Positions 8,174 to 16,091 of a stretch of 42,878 nucleotides of DNA are shown piece after piece. This DNA is from Bacillota bacterium. Its GTDB lineage: Bacteria; Bacillota; Bacilli; ZCTH02-B2. The DNA lies in the NCBI GenBank assembly GCA_017577895.1, contig PKQY01000013.1:1-42878 (forward strand), read 5' to 3'. The notes under the pieces were generated by a model. It had not been told where the DNA came from. It ran no database searches and saw nothing but the letters and a program-made list of their open reading frames with translations. Numbering within the stretch: the stretch's first letter is position 1; each line of letters opens with the position of its first letter. Both the position numbers and the translations under genes were made by a program.

Positions 8174-9012
8174 TATCCCCGCCACTCCTTCAAGACGCCT
8201 TTCACGAGCGCCGTCAACCGGTCTTGCGCTTGTTGGGACGTGCGAACCACGTCCTCGTGGGATAACGGCTGCGGCAAAATGCCGCTGGCCATATTGGAAA
8301 TGCACGAGATGCCCAACACCTTCATCCCTTGGTGATTGGCGACGATGACTTCGGGTACGGTGGACATGCCGACCGCATCGGCCCCCAACTTGGCAAAGGC
8401 GCGAATTTCCGCCGGCGTTTCGTAACTGGGACCGGGCACGGCAATATACACGCCACGGTGCACCGTGATGCCGCGTTCCGCTGCAACTTTTTCCGCACAG
8501 GCCAGCAAATCCGGGTCATACGCTTGGGACATGTCGGGAAAGCGCGGCCCCCACTCGTCCACGTTGGGCCCCCGCAGCGGGTTGTCGAACATCCAGTTGA
8601 TGTGATCTTCAATGAGCATCAAGTCGCCTGGCTGAAACGTCCGTCGGATGCCGCCGGCGGCGTTGGTCACAATCATCGTCCCGATGTTCAGCTCTCCCAT
8701 GACCCGGATGGGAAAGGTCACTTCTTGCATGGAATATCCTTCGTAATAATGAAAACGGCCTTGCATGCACAACACCGGGTGTCCTTCCACCGTCCCGGCC
8801 ACCCATTTTCCCGCATGGCCCGGCACCGTGGAAACCGGAAAATGGGGCAACTGATCATACGGAATTTCCAGCGCTTGTTCCAGCTCCGCCGCAAACCCGC
8901 CTAAACCTGACCCTAAAATGATGGCCGTTTTCGGCTGAAATTCTCCCAGTTTTTCCCGCAAGACGCGCGCCGCTTCTTGGACGCGACGGCGGTAATGGAC
9001 GGCATCGTTCAT
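8173..9012 (-). CDS. pnp: Purine nucleoside phosphorylase, canonical 6-oxopurine type
   Basis: This phosphorolyses inosine, guanosine and their deoxy forms. The 279 residues match PupG/PunA of Bacillus. Visible active-site elements are GSGLGG (34-39), H66 in VPGHAG, GRFHYYEG (85-92), NAAGG, Y197-E198 in GPSYETPAE, M216, N240 and H252. This is the standard set for 6-oxopurines. The start ATG 9012 has GGAGGG upstream. It lies 47 bases after deoB and is coupled by TAATG to a diverged second copy. The duplicate pair is unusual, since Bacillus subtilis has one gene here. Confidence 0.94.
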   Translation of the reverse strand: MNDAVHYRRRVQEAARVLREKLGEFQPKTAIILGSGLGGFAAELEQALEIPYDQLPHFPVSTVPGHAGKWVAGTVEGHPVLCMQGRFHYYEGYSMQEVTFPIRVMGELNIGTMIVTNAAGGIRRTFQPGDLMLIEDHINWMFDNPLRGPNVDEWGPRFPDMSQAYDPDLLACAEKVAAERGITVHRGVYIAVPGPSYETPAEIRAFAKLGADAVGMSTVPEVIVANHQGMKVLGISCISNMASGILPQPLSHEDVVRTSQQAQDRLTALVKGVLKEWRG

Positions 9013-9059
9013 CGCTGGCCCTCCTTCACAATCGACAAGCTAAGTTTTCCATCAACCGT

Positions 9060-10247
9060 TCATGGATTTGACAAAATGTCGGGCAAAAAACTGACGCCGA
9101 TTTCGGGCTGTTGGATGCGGAAATTGTCGGCCACCGTCGCACCGACATCGGCAAATGTGGTGCGAATTCCTAAATGAACCGGGCGGATGTGCCGGTGATA
9201 CACCAATAGCGGCACATATTCGCGGGTATGATCGGTGCCTGTGTGGGTCGGATCGTTGCCGTGATCCGCCGTGATGATCAACAGGTCGTCATTTTCTAGC
9301 CCCGCCAGCAATTCGGGAATGCGCTCGTCGAATTCTTCCAATGCCCGGCCGTATCCTTCAGGATCGCGCCGATGACCGTACAGTGAATCAAAATCGACCA
9401 AATTGGCAAAGGCCAAACCGCAAAAAGACATCCCCATGGCGTCCAACACGCGGTCGACCCCATCCATGTTGGATTTGGTCGGCCAATGTTGGGTAACCCC
9501 TTCGCCGTCGTAAATGTCGGCAATTTTACCGATGGCAATGACGTCGTATCCCGCATCCTTCAACCGGTTCATGACCGTCGGCGCCGGCGGCTTGAGGGCA
9601 AAATCGCGGCGATTGGCCGTTCGCTGAAATGCTCCCGGGCGGCCGACATACGGACGGGCAATGACGCGGCCGACCCGCCACGGCTCCTGCAACGTCAGCG
9701 AGCGGGCAATGCGGCACGCTTCGTACAACTCCTCCAAAGGAATGACTTCTTCGTGGGCAGCAATTTGCAGCACACTGTCGGCCGACGTGTAAACAATCCA
9801 GGCGCCCGTTTCCATTTGTTGGGCGCCCAGTTCTTCAATAATTTGGGTCCCTGACGCCGGTTTGTTGCCCAGGACCCCTCTTCCGGTCCGGCGGGAAAAC
9901 TCGTCCATGAGCGCTTGCGGAAAGCCTTGCGGAAACGTTTGAAACGGCCGGCGAATTTCAAGCCCCATCAATTCCCAATGGCCTGTCATCGTATCTTTCC
10001 CGGCAGAAATTTCCGCCATTTTACCATACGCGGCCAGCGGCGGTTCAGCAGGAGCCAGCCCCGGCAGCGGATGGATGTTGGCCAGACCCAAAGAAGCCAA
10101 ATAGGGCGTTCGCAAGCCGCGGGTTTGAGCGATATGGTACAGCGTGTTCGTTCCAGCGTCGCCAAACTTTGCCGCATCCGGCAGGGCGCCGATGCCCACA
10201 CTGTCCAAAACGATTAAAAAAATGCGACGAAACCGAATCGGAAACAC
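9060..10247 (-). CDS. deoB: Phosphopentomutase
   Basis: This isomerises (deoxy)ribose-1-phosphate to the 5-phosphate, linking nucleoside breakdown to central metabolism. The 395 residues are normal for this alkaline-phosphatase-superfamily enzyme. Visible are the first metal Asp (D15 in IVLDSVGIG), the phosphate-carrying Thr86 in GKDTMTGHWE, and the late metal site TADHGNDPTHTGTDHTRE. The only reasonable start is GTG 10247, behind AGGAAGAAG. Some homologues start a few residues later, but no start codon exists there. It follows xerD by 57 bases and heads the salvage genes. Confidence 0.95.
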   Translation of the reverse strand: MFPIRFRRIFLIVLDSVGIGALPDAAKFGDAGTNTLYHIAQTRGLRTPYLASLGLANIHPLPGLAPAEPPLAAYGKMAEISAGKDTMTGHWELMGLEIRRPFQTFPQGFPQALMDEFSRRTGRGVLGNKPASGTQIIEELGAQQMETGAWIVYTSADSVLQIAAHEEVIPLEELYEACRIARSLTLQEPWRVGRVIARPYVGRPGAFQRTANRRDFALKPPAPTVMNRLKDAGYDVIAIGKIADIYDGEGVTQHWPTKSNMDGVDRVLDAMGMSFCGLAFANLVDFDSLYGHRRDPEGYGRALEEFDERIPELLAGLENDDLLIITADHGNDPTHTGTDHTREYVPLLVYHRHIRPVHLGIRTTFADVGATVADNFRIQQPEIGVSFLPDILSNP

Positions 10248-10304
10248 CTTCTTCCTGCCGATGTCTCATGGTGCACGTTTCCTGCCAACACAAATGCGCC
10301 CCCG

Positions 10305-11192
10305 TTAAGCCCGAGGATGCGCCAAACGGTATGTATCGCGGATTTTCGAATGGGTGACATGGGTGTAAATTTGCGTCGTCGAGATGTCCGCGTGACCGAG
10401 CATCTCTTGCACCGATCGAAGATCGGCGCCGTTTTCCAACAGATGGGTCGCAAACGAATGCCGCAACACGTGGGGCGTGATCGGTTTGGTAATGTGCGCC
10501 TGCCGGGCGTACCGTTTAATCAGCTTCCAAAATCCTTGCCGGGACAACGGTTCGCCGCGGGCATTTAAAAACAAGGCATCGCTCGTCTTTCCTTTCAACA
10601 ATCGAGCACGGCCGTGGGCCAAATACTCATTCACCGCCATGACGGCCCATTGTCCGACCGGGATGATGCGCTCTTTGGAACCTTTGCCGAGACATTTAAC
10701 AAATCCCATCGACAATTGCAAGTCGGAGACCCGCAAAGAGAGCAATTCCGACACCCGCATCCCCGTGGCGTACAACAATTCCAGCATGGCTACATCCCGC
10801 AGGCCCAAGGGCGTATCCCGCCGGGGCGCATTGAGCAGCGCTTCAATTTCCTCCGGCGTCAGGACGTGGGGCAAACGCTGATCCCGTTTGGGGGTCGGCA
10901 AATGTTGCGCCGGATTGTGGGAAATGCGCTTTTCCGCCCAGAGAAACTTGTAAAAATTGCGCAAGGAAGCGGTCAAGCGGGCCAACGAAGCGCTGGACTT
11001 GCCGGCACGCCGTTCCAACAACAAATATTGCAACAGATGTTCTTCCCGCGTGTCCTCCCAGCGGCGGATGCCCAGCTTGCGCAAAAACAAAAGATAAAAA
11101 AAGATGTCCCGATGATATGCTTCCACTGTGTTTTTCGCCAGTCCCTTTTCGACTTTCAAATAATGGGCAAACTGCTCCAGCGCATCATCCAT
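10305..11192 (-). CDS. xerD: Tyrosine site-specific recombinase XerD
   Basis: This chromosome-dimer resolution recombinase acts at dif with its XerC/CodV partner. The 295 residues contain the SAM-like core-binding domain (about 1-85) and the catalytic domain. All catalytic residues are visible: R146 (GMRVSE), K170 (GKGSKER region), H241 and R244 (HVLRHSFATHL), H267 (LGHADIS) and nucleophile Y276 (TQIYTHV). ATG 11192 is preceded by GAGGTGAAG. The fur-xerD-deoB-pnp order matches Bacillus, which supports XerD over a mobile-element integrase. Confidence 0.93.
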   Translation of the reverse strand: MDDALEQFAHYLKVEKGLAKNTVEAYHRDIFFYLLFLRKLGIRRWEDTREEHLLQYLLLERRAGKSSASLARLTASLRNFYKFLWAEKRISHNPAQHLPTPKRDQRLPHVLTPEEIEALLNAPRRDTPLGLRDVAMLELLYATGMRVSELLSLRVSDLQLSMGFVKCLGKGSKERIIPVGQWAVMAVNEYLAHGRARLLKGKTSDALFLNARGEPLSRQGFWKLIKRYARQAHITKPITPHVLRHSFATHLLENGADLRSVQEMLGHADISTTQIYTHVTHSKIRDTYRLAHPRA

Positions 11193-11225
11193 GCCGCTTC
11201 ACCTCGTCCGTTCGTGCCTTGCCGT

Positions 11226-11774
11226 TCAACGGGAGGAGGCGCCCCGTCGAGGGGTCATCTTTTTCCCGCCTGCTTTTTCTGCAACACGCCGCACTCCTGC
11301 TGGGACGCTCTTGCCGTCATCGTCGGCCGCTTCTTCCTTTTCCTGGCAACGGCGGCAAATACCGTGAAAGATCAGCCGATGATCGAGAATTTTGAAACCG
11401 TATTCCCGTTCTACTTTCTCTTCCACGTTTTCCAACAGGTCTTCGATGACCTCATCCACTGCCCCACATTCCACGCATATCAAATGATGGTGATGCCGCT
11501 CCCGGTTTTCGTCCCGCATTTCATACCGGGCCACACCGTCGCCGAAATTCACCTTGTTGATGACTTTCAATTCACTGAGCAAATCCAATGTTCGGTAAAC
11601 CGTGGCCAGCCCAATGTCAGGAAATTTTTCTTTGACCAACATGTATACATCTTCGGCGCTGAGGTGGTCCACCTGGTTTTCCAGCATGACTCGGAGGGTT
11701 GCTTCACGCTGCGGCGTCAATTTGTAATTCATGGCGTGCAACAGTTCTTTAATTCGCTCCAGGCGTTCTTCCAT
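11226..11774 (-). CDS. fur: Ferric uptake regulator family protein Fur
   Basis: This metal-sensing dimeric repressor has a winged helix in residues 1-80, including LTPQREATLRVM and the recognition region GLATVYRTLDLL. It has a metal-rich HHHHL segment at 94-98 and two structural zinc pairs, C100/C103 and C140/C143. At 182 residues it is about 35 longer than typical Fur; the surplus is a charged tail after C143, acidic then Lys/Arg-rich. ATG 11774 is the start. An upstream in-frame start at 11834 would lie at the promoter -35 box. Synteny with xerD favours Fur over Zur or PerR, though metal specificity is not proven. Confidence 0.88.
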   Translation of the reverse strand: MEERLERIKELLHAMNYKLTPQREATLRVMLENQVDHLSAEDVYMLVKEKFPDIGLATVYRTLDLLSELKVINKVNFGDGVARYEMRDENRERHHHHLICVECGAVDEVIEDLLENVEEKVEREYGFKILDHRLIFHGICRRCQEKEEAADDDGKSVPAGVRRVAEKAGGKKMTPRRGASSR

Positions 11775-11805
11775 GTCAAACCCCCTCCCTCGTTCACTAC
11801 TTTTC

Positions 11806-11834
11806 ATTATAGGAAGGGGTCTCAGGCAAGTCAA
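11806..11834 (-). promoter_or_regulatory. Near-consensus sigma-A promoter of fur
   Basis: Read leftward: TTGACT (11834-11829), a 17-base spacer and TATAAT (11811-11806), ending 31 bases before the fur ATG. Only one of twelve hexamer bases departs from consensus. An AT-rich stretch upstream (11836-11878) could act as an UP element. Confidence 0.9.
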
Positions 11835-11840
11835 ACTAAA

Positions 11841-11855
11841 TTATAATTATTATTA
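11841..11855. promoter_or_regulatory. Candidate Fur box upstream of fur
   Basis: TTATAATTATTATTA matches the 7-1-7 Fur-family palindrome TGATAATNATTATCA at 12 of 14 defined positions, with the two mismatches placed symmetrically. It begins six bases upstream of the -35 box of fur. Autoregulation is inferred. The whole spacer is AT-rich, so a chance match is possible. Confidence 0.5.
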
Positions 11856-11872
11856 AATGATGTTATTTATAA

Positions 11873-12469
11873 TTATAACCAAACCGACGTAACCCAGTTC
11901 ATCAACGGCACCGTCACAAATGCTTCCACGAACCCGCCCAACACAAACATGGCCGCCACCACCGCCATCACACCGTTGTAACGCAGCCATTCGTTCCGAA
12001 GTTTCGTCGTTCCTTTGCCAAACAACGTGCTGAGCAAAATGAGCGAGAACCGGATGCCCACCGATGCCGCAAGAATGGTCGCCGGCACGAAAAGCAAATT
12101 GTGGGGCAAAACGCTGACAGCAGCCAACAACAACCCTTTCCAAGTCCATTGGTGCACGAAAAAGCCCACTGTAAAACCGACGGCCAGCCCTTTTGCGAAG
12201 ACGAGAGCCAAGATGACCGGAAAACCGATGCACGAAAGACCCAACAACCACGTCAGCAACAACGTCCGGATTTCATCGGCCATGACCGAGAGCCCAGCAT
12301 CCGCGGCCGCTGCCCCTTGTCCATAAAGCAAGTTGAGCTCGTCCAACAATTGGTTGCGTTGGTCTGAATTTAAAATGAGCACCAACAAGGCACCAAAGCC
12401 AATCCCCGTGATCATCAACACCGACGTAAACAACAACACGTGTGACAATGTCTTCTTCATCCCATCCAT
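11873..12469 (-). CDS. spoIIM: Stage II sporulation protein M
   Basis: SpoIIM is the integral membrane component of the SpoIID-SpoIIM-SpoIIP peptidoglycan-remodelling complex that drives engulfment. The 198 residues contain about five hydrophobic helices, with the family's N-terminal helix region VLLFTSVLMITGIGFGALL and a conserved SVLPHNLLFVPA segment. The start ATG 12469 has GGGGGAAC upstream; a second ATG three codons later is possible. It lies between nudF and fur as in Bacillus. In Bacillus it is sigma-E controlled; I saw no clear sigma-E box here. Confidence 0.92.
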   Translation of the reverse strand: MDGMKKTLSHVLLFTSVLMITGIGFGALLVLILNSDQRNQLLDELNLLYGQGAAAADAGLSVMADEIRTLLLTWLLGLSCIGFPVILALVFAKGLAVGFTVGFFVHQWTWKGLLLAAVSVLPHNLLFVPATILAASVGIRFSLILLSTLFGKGTTKLRNEWLRYNGVMAVVAAMFVLGGFVEAFVTVPLMNWVTSVWL

Positions 12470-12519
12470 CGCTTGTTCCCCCTATCGAGCATCCTATTCG
12501 GGACAAGCGGTGGATAGAA

Positions 12520-13080
12520 TCATTTTTTCGCTTTTTCCCACAGCATAATCTGCCACGCCTGCAGAGCCGCCACCGTTTTGGCATCGCGGATGCGTCCATC
12601 TTTTACCCAGCGCATCCCTTCCTCCAAGGTGATGATGACCGGCTGTACAAATTCGTCCGCATCCAACGCCGGCGACCGTTGCGGAACCGGTTCGTCCATC
12701 CGGGCCAAAAACAAAAAAATGCGTTCATTGGCAAAACCGGGTGACGTGTAAAACGAACAAAGGAGTTGCAATTGCTCCGCTTCCAATCCGGTTTCTTCCC
12801 TCAATTCCCGCCGGGCCGCCTCCTCCGGCGATTCGCCGCCTTCCAATTTGCCCGCCGGCACTTCGATGAGCACTTCTTCAACCGCCTTCCGATACTGCCG
12901 GACGAGCAACAGACGTCCGTCGGCCAACACAGGCAACACGGCCACGGCCCCAGGATGCTCCACCACTTCCCGCCAGCTTTCCTCGCCGTTGGGCAATTGC
13001 ACCCGGTGCCGCTTGACGGTGATGATGCGCCCCCGGTACAGTTCCTCCACGTGTACCGTCTTTTCATCCAGCGAATCCAT
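12520..13080 (-). CDS. nudF: ADP-ribose pyrophosphatase (Nudix)
   Basis: This hydrolyses ADP-ribose to AMP and ribose-5-phosphate. The 186 residues contain an intact Nudix box, G77-x5-E83-x7-REUxEExGU ending at L99. The conserved ADPRase Pro/Gly region SFYTSPGFANE lies about 15 residues beyond it, as in the NudF subgroup. The start is ATG 13080 with GAGGTG six bases away. A longer frame reaches upstream but runs into the divergent promoter. mciZ is transcribed away from it. Confidence 0.93.
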   Translation of the reverse strand: MDSLDEKTVHVEELYRGRIITVKRHRVQLPNGEESWREVVEHPGAVAVLPVLADGRLLLVRQYRKAVEEVLIEVPAGKLEGGESPEEAARRELREETGLEAEQLQLLCSFYTSPGFANERIFLFLARMDEPVPQRSPALDADEFVQPVIITLEEGMRWVKDGRIRDAKTVAALQAWQIMLWEKAKK

Positions 13081-13135
13081 CTCCAACACCTCACGGAAGC
13101 TTTCCCGATGCATACGATGGACAACCATTCCATAT

Positions 13136-13148
13136 ATTATGGCATAAT
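13136..13148. promoter_or_regulatory. Symmetric -10-like palindrome between nudF and mciZ
   Basis: ATTATG-G-CATAAT is an inverted repeat with a one-base centre. Each arm reads CATAAT in its own direction. Leftward it is preceded by TG (TGC-CATAAT), an extended -10 for nudF. Rightward, TGGACA (13118-13123) lies 19 bases upstream, toward mciZ. Both transcripts could share this element. Confidence 0.4.
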
Positions 13149-13176
13149 CCCACCCATGACATGTAGGAGGACGACG

Positions 13177-13446
13177 ATGAAACGAATTGCATTTTATTCC
13201 GTTCACACGCCGACGCAATTGCTGATGGCAGGAAAAGGCTGGGAAATCCGGGCCTATTTGCGGCAGTTGGCCCGCACCGGACTGACGCTGGAGGAATATT
13301 TGCGCCGCATTAATGCACTAACGGCGCCAAACCGTTCACGACGCCCCAAAAATAAGCGGGATCTGCCTTTACGTCTCGTCCCATCACCGTCAAGTCATCG
13401 CCGGGATAAAGGGCCAACACCTTTTCCAACTCGTCCCGGCCGATGA
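13177..13446 (+). CDS. mciZ: Z-ring inhibitor MciZ with a C-terminal extension
   Basis: MciZ is a mother-cell peptide that caps FtsZ filaments and blocks Z-ring assembly during sporulation. The match is the segment LMAGKGWEIRAYLRQLAR, which aligns with the Bacillus peptide core (GKAWEIRAKLKEYGR), followed by the helix LTLEEYLRRI. TAGGAGGA at 13164-13171 gives an excellent ribosome binding site for ATG 13177. The position next to nudF agrees with Bacillus. The conserved part ends near residue 45. The frame then continues to 89 residues as a basic, proline-rich tail that lies antisense to the end of the DUF3866 gene. Whether the tail is functional is unknown. Confidence 0.82.
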   Translation: MKRIAFYSVHTPTQLLMAGKGWEIRAYLRQLARTGLTLEEYLRRINALTAPNRSRRPKNKRDLPLRLVPSPSSHRRDKGPTPFPTRPGR

Positions 13447-14425
13447 CGGCCCGGCGTTGGATGATGGCCTTGGATCCATCCAATTCCCTCAGCTGTTGGC
13501 GAATCAGCAGTTCTTCCCGGCCGGCATACGGTGGAATCGTATAGTGGAAAGGAACGTGAATCGCTCTGGCGATGAGTGTCCGCTGGTGGTGACTGATGCC
13601 TTGATGGCGGGCTCGGCCGTCGGCAAAACTGATGCGGGGCACCAGGCACGGCCGCCCTTCAAGCGAAAAGGTGGCATGAATCATATCTGCCACCTCCACT
13701 CCGGAAAAGCCCCATGCCGTCCCGGTCCCCACCGTGCCGGGCCCCATGATCAGGATGGCGACATCGGCCTTCAAAACATGTTTGGCCGCCAGCAAGGCGG
13801 AATACACATTGACCGCCTCCAGCTGGCCGCCAAACGCATGGCCGTAAGTCACCGTCCCCGCCAGCCAGCCCAACGACTGCAACGTGCGGATGTGATGACT
13901 TAAGGCCAGCGGCAACGCGCCGCCATCGCTCATGATATAGACGAGCCGCCAGTCCGACGGCAGTCGTCCCGTCTGCTGCAGCCAACGGATGCCCGTGGCC
14001 AACACCGGCAACATGCTGTGCAGCTCACCGATCAACACCGGCATGCCGTCCAACGTCGTGGCATCCTTCATCGTTTCATGCCACGGGCTGCCCTGTTCTT
14101 CGCAACTTTGCACCGCCAACTGAAACGGCGTGTACCGAAGTTTCATAATATGGCCGCGAATCGACGGTGTCCTTAGAACGCGCCCGTCGGCACCAGCCTG
14201 ACGGTCACCGAGCCGTTGGGCCACCAGGTGGTATCCGCCGGTGCCCAATTTCAAGTGCACGGCGGTCGTATTTAACAACACCGTCTCGCCTTTGGCCACC
14301 GGACCGATGAGTTCAGGAAAATTCCAGGCTTTTTCCAGGCGCCCTTCCACCTGAACCCGCAATTCCTGAATGGCCCCCCAATCCGCAACAATGTCCACCA
14401 CTTCACCGATCTGCCATCGGATCAT
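13310..14425 (-). CDS. DUF3866 family protein
   Basis: The 371-residue conserved protein is of unknown function. Motifs seen are a small N-terminal beta-domain (WQIGEVVDIV), a nucleotide-binding-like MGPGTVGTGTAWGFSGVE stretch and ISHHQRT. The family occurs in Gram-positive bacteria, often near nudF or xerD. Two starts are possible: GTG 14431 and ATG 14425. ATG is preferred because GGAG lies five bases before it and homologues begin near this MIR. It follows the carboxyltransferase by 47 bases and is probably the last gene of the methylmalonyl-CoA operon. Its end overlaps mciZ on the other strand for 137 bases. Confidence 0.8.
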   Translation of the reverse strand: MIRWQIGEVVDIVADWGAIQELRVQVEGRLEKAWNFPELIGPVAKGETVLLNTTAVHLKLGTGGYHLVAQRLGDRQAGADGRVLRTPSIRGHIMKLRYTPFQLAVQSCEEQGSPWHETMKDATTLDGMPVLIGELHSMLPVLATGIRWLQQTGRLPSDWRLVYIMSDGGALPLALSHHIRTLQSLGWLAGTVTYGHAFGGQLEAVNVYSALLAAKHVLKADVAILIMGPGTVGTGTAWGFSGVEVADMIHATFSLEGRPCLVPRISFADGRARHQGISHHQRTLIARAIHVPFHYTIPPYAGREELLIRQQLRELDGSKAIIQRRAVIGRDELEKVLALYPGDDLTVMGRDVKADPAYFWGVVNGLAPLVH

Positions 14426-14472
14426 CGGCACTCCGTCCTTTTTCCTGTTGCTTTGCTGTCTACGCCAGGCAG

Positions 14473-16044
14473 TTACAGCGGGATATTGCCGTGTTTTTTC
14501 CAGGGGCGCGTTTCTTGTTTGTTGCGCAACATTTCCAACGCCTGCAACAATTTTTTCCGCGTCTCCCGCGGATCGATGACGTCATCCACCATACCGTGGG
14601 CAGCGGCGACGTACGGATTGGCAAACTTTTCCCGATACTCGGCAATTTTGGCAGCCCGGGTCACTTCCGGTTGATCGCTCTGTTCGATTTCTTTGCTGAA
14701 GATGATGTTGGCCGCCCCTTCCGGCCCCATGACGGCAATTTCTGCGTTGGGCCAAGCATACACCACGTCGGCGCCGATGGCCTTGCTGTTAAGGGCCACG
14801 TAAGCACCGCCGTACGCTTTGCGCAAAATGACCGTAATTTTCGGCACGGTGGCTTCCGAATAGGCATACAAAATTTTCGCCCCGTGGCGGATGATGCCCC
14901 GGTGTTCCTGGTTGACGCCCGGGAAGAAGCCCGTCACGTCTTCGAACGTGATGATCGGGATGTTGAAGGCGTCACAGAACCGGACAAAGCGGGCCAGCTT
15001 GTCGGAAGAATCGATGTCCAAACCGCCGGCCATCACTTTCGGTTGGTTGGCGACGATTCCCACCGGATAGCCGTTCATCCGGGCAAACCCGACAACGATG
15101 TTCCGGGCAAACCGCTCGTGGACCTCCATGAAATCGCCTTTGTCGACGACGCGCAAGATGACTTCCCGGATGTCGTACACCTTCGTCCCTTCCACCGGCA
15201 CCACGTCGATGAGCTCTTCATTCCAACCGTCGTCTTCCACCGGCTCTCCCCGCGGCGGCTGCTCCCGGTTGTTTTGCGGCAGGAAACTCAAGAGGCGGCG
15301 CACCATTTGCAGCGCTTCCTCTTCGGTCGGCGCCGTAAAATGGGCGTTGCCGCTGATGGTGGCATGGACCCGGGCACCGCCCAAATCTTCGGCGGAAATT
15401 TTCTCGCCGGTCACGGCCTGGATCACTTTCGGGCCGGTAATGAACATTTGGCTCGTTTTTTCAACCATGAACACGAAATCGGTAATCGCCGGCGAATAGA
15501 CGGCCCCGCCGGCGTTGGGACCCATGATGACCGAAATTTGCGGCACGACCCCGGAATAAATGGAATTCCGGTAAAAGACATGACCGTATCCGTCCAAGGA
15601 AATGACGCCTTCTTGAATGCGGGCGCCGCCCGAGTCGTTCAGACCGATGATGGGGGCGCCGTTTTTCGCCGCCAAATCCATAATGTTGGCGATTTTTTTC
15701 GCGTGCATTTCCCCCAGGGCGCCGCCAAAGACGGTAAAATCTTGGGCAAATACGTAAACCGGCCGCCCGTCGATTTTCCCATAGCCGGTGACGACCCCTT
15801 CTCCGGGGGCTTCCACTTGATCCATGCCGAAATTGGTGCTCCGATGTTCGATGAACGGGTTGAGTTCGACAAACGTCCCTTCGTCCAGCAACAAGTCAAT
15901 CCGTTCCCGGGCCGTCAATTTGCCCCGGCGGTGTTGGGCGTCGATTTTTTCGTATCCGCCGCCCAGCAGAACTTTTTGCCGGCGATGGTGCAAATCCTCG
16001 ATTTTTTCCAGCATTTTTGACGCGTTATCGACAGCGGTACTCAC
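14473..16044 (-). CDS. mmdA: Propionyl-/methylmalonyl-CoA carboxyltransferase subunit
   Basis: This carboxyltransferase belongs to the acyl-CoA carboxylase beta / methylmalonyl-CoA decarboxylase alpha family and moves CO2 between biotin and the acyl-CoA. The 523 residues hold two crotonase-like halves. Oxyanion-hole regions are visible: NDSGGARIQEG with PNAGGAVYSPA in the N half, and FFPGVNQEHRGIIRHGAK with KAYGGAYVALNSKAIGAD in the C half. The start is GTG 16044 with GGGGAGG six bases upstream; the TTG at 16059 lies within that site. Next to the mutase and epimerase it supplies or consumes methylmalonyl-CoA. No biotin carboxylase or carrier gene is adjacent; accB-accC are far downstream. Confidence 0.9.
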   Translation of the reverse strand: MSTAVDNASKMLEKIEDLHHRRQKVLLGGGYEKIDAQHRRGKLTARERIDLLLDEGTFVELNPFIEHRSTNFGMDQVEAPGEGVVTGYGKIDGRPVYVFAQDFTVFGGALGEMHAKKIANIMDLAAKNGAPIIGLNDSGGARIQEGVISLDGYGHVFYRNSIYSGVVPQISVIMGPNAGGAVYSPAITDFVFMVEKTSQMFITGPKVIQAVTGEKISAEDLGGARVHATISGNAHFTAPTEEEALQMVRRLLSFLPQNNREQPPRGEPVEDDGWNEELIDVVPVEGTKVYDIREVILRVVDKGDFMEVHERFARNIVVGFARMNGYPVGIVANQPKVMAGGLDIDSSDKLARFVRFCDAFNIPIITFEDVTGFFPGVNQEHRGIIRHGAKILYAYSEATVPKITVILRKAYGGAYVALNSKAIGADVVYAWPNAEIAVMGPEGAANIIFSKEIEQSDQPEVTRAAKIAEYREKFANPYVAAAHGMVDDVIDPRETRKKLLQALEMLRNKQETRPWKKHGNIPL

Positions 16045-16091
16045 CTGGATCCTCCCCAATCACCGTTATGGATGCTCCAACGTTCGTGAAA

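Noticed and set aside
9013..9059. Possible separate promoter between deoB and pnp
   Set aside because: No acceptable -35/-10 pair; the genes are more simply one operon.
10305..11192. Tyrosine recombinase as sign of a mobile element
   Set aside because: Synteny with fur and deoB, normal length and lack of att-like repeats identify it as chromosomal XerD.
14491..16020. Plus-strand open frame of about 509 codons opposite the carboxyltransferase
   Set aside because: It is a mirror of the mmdA gene with no family signature and no ribosome binding site.
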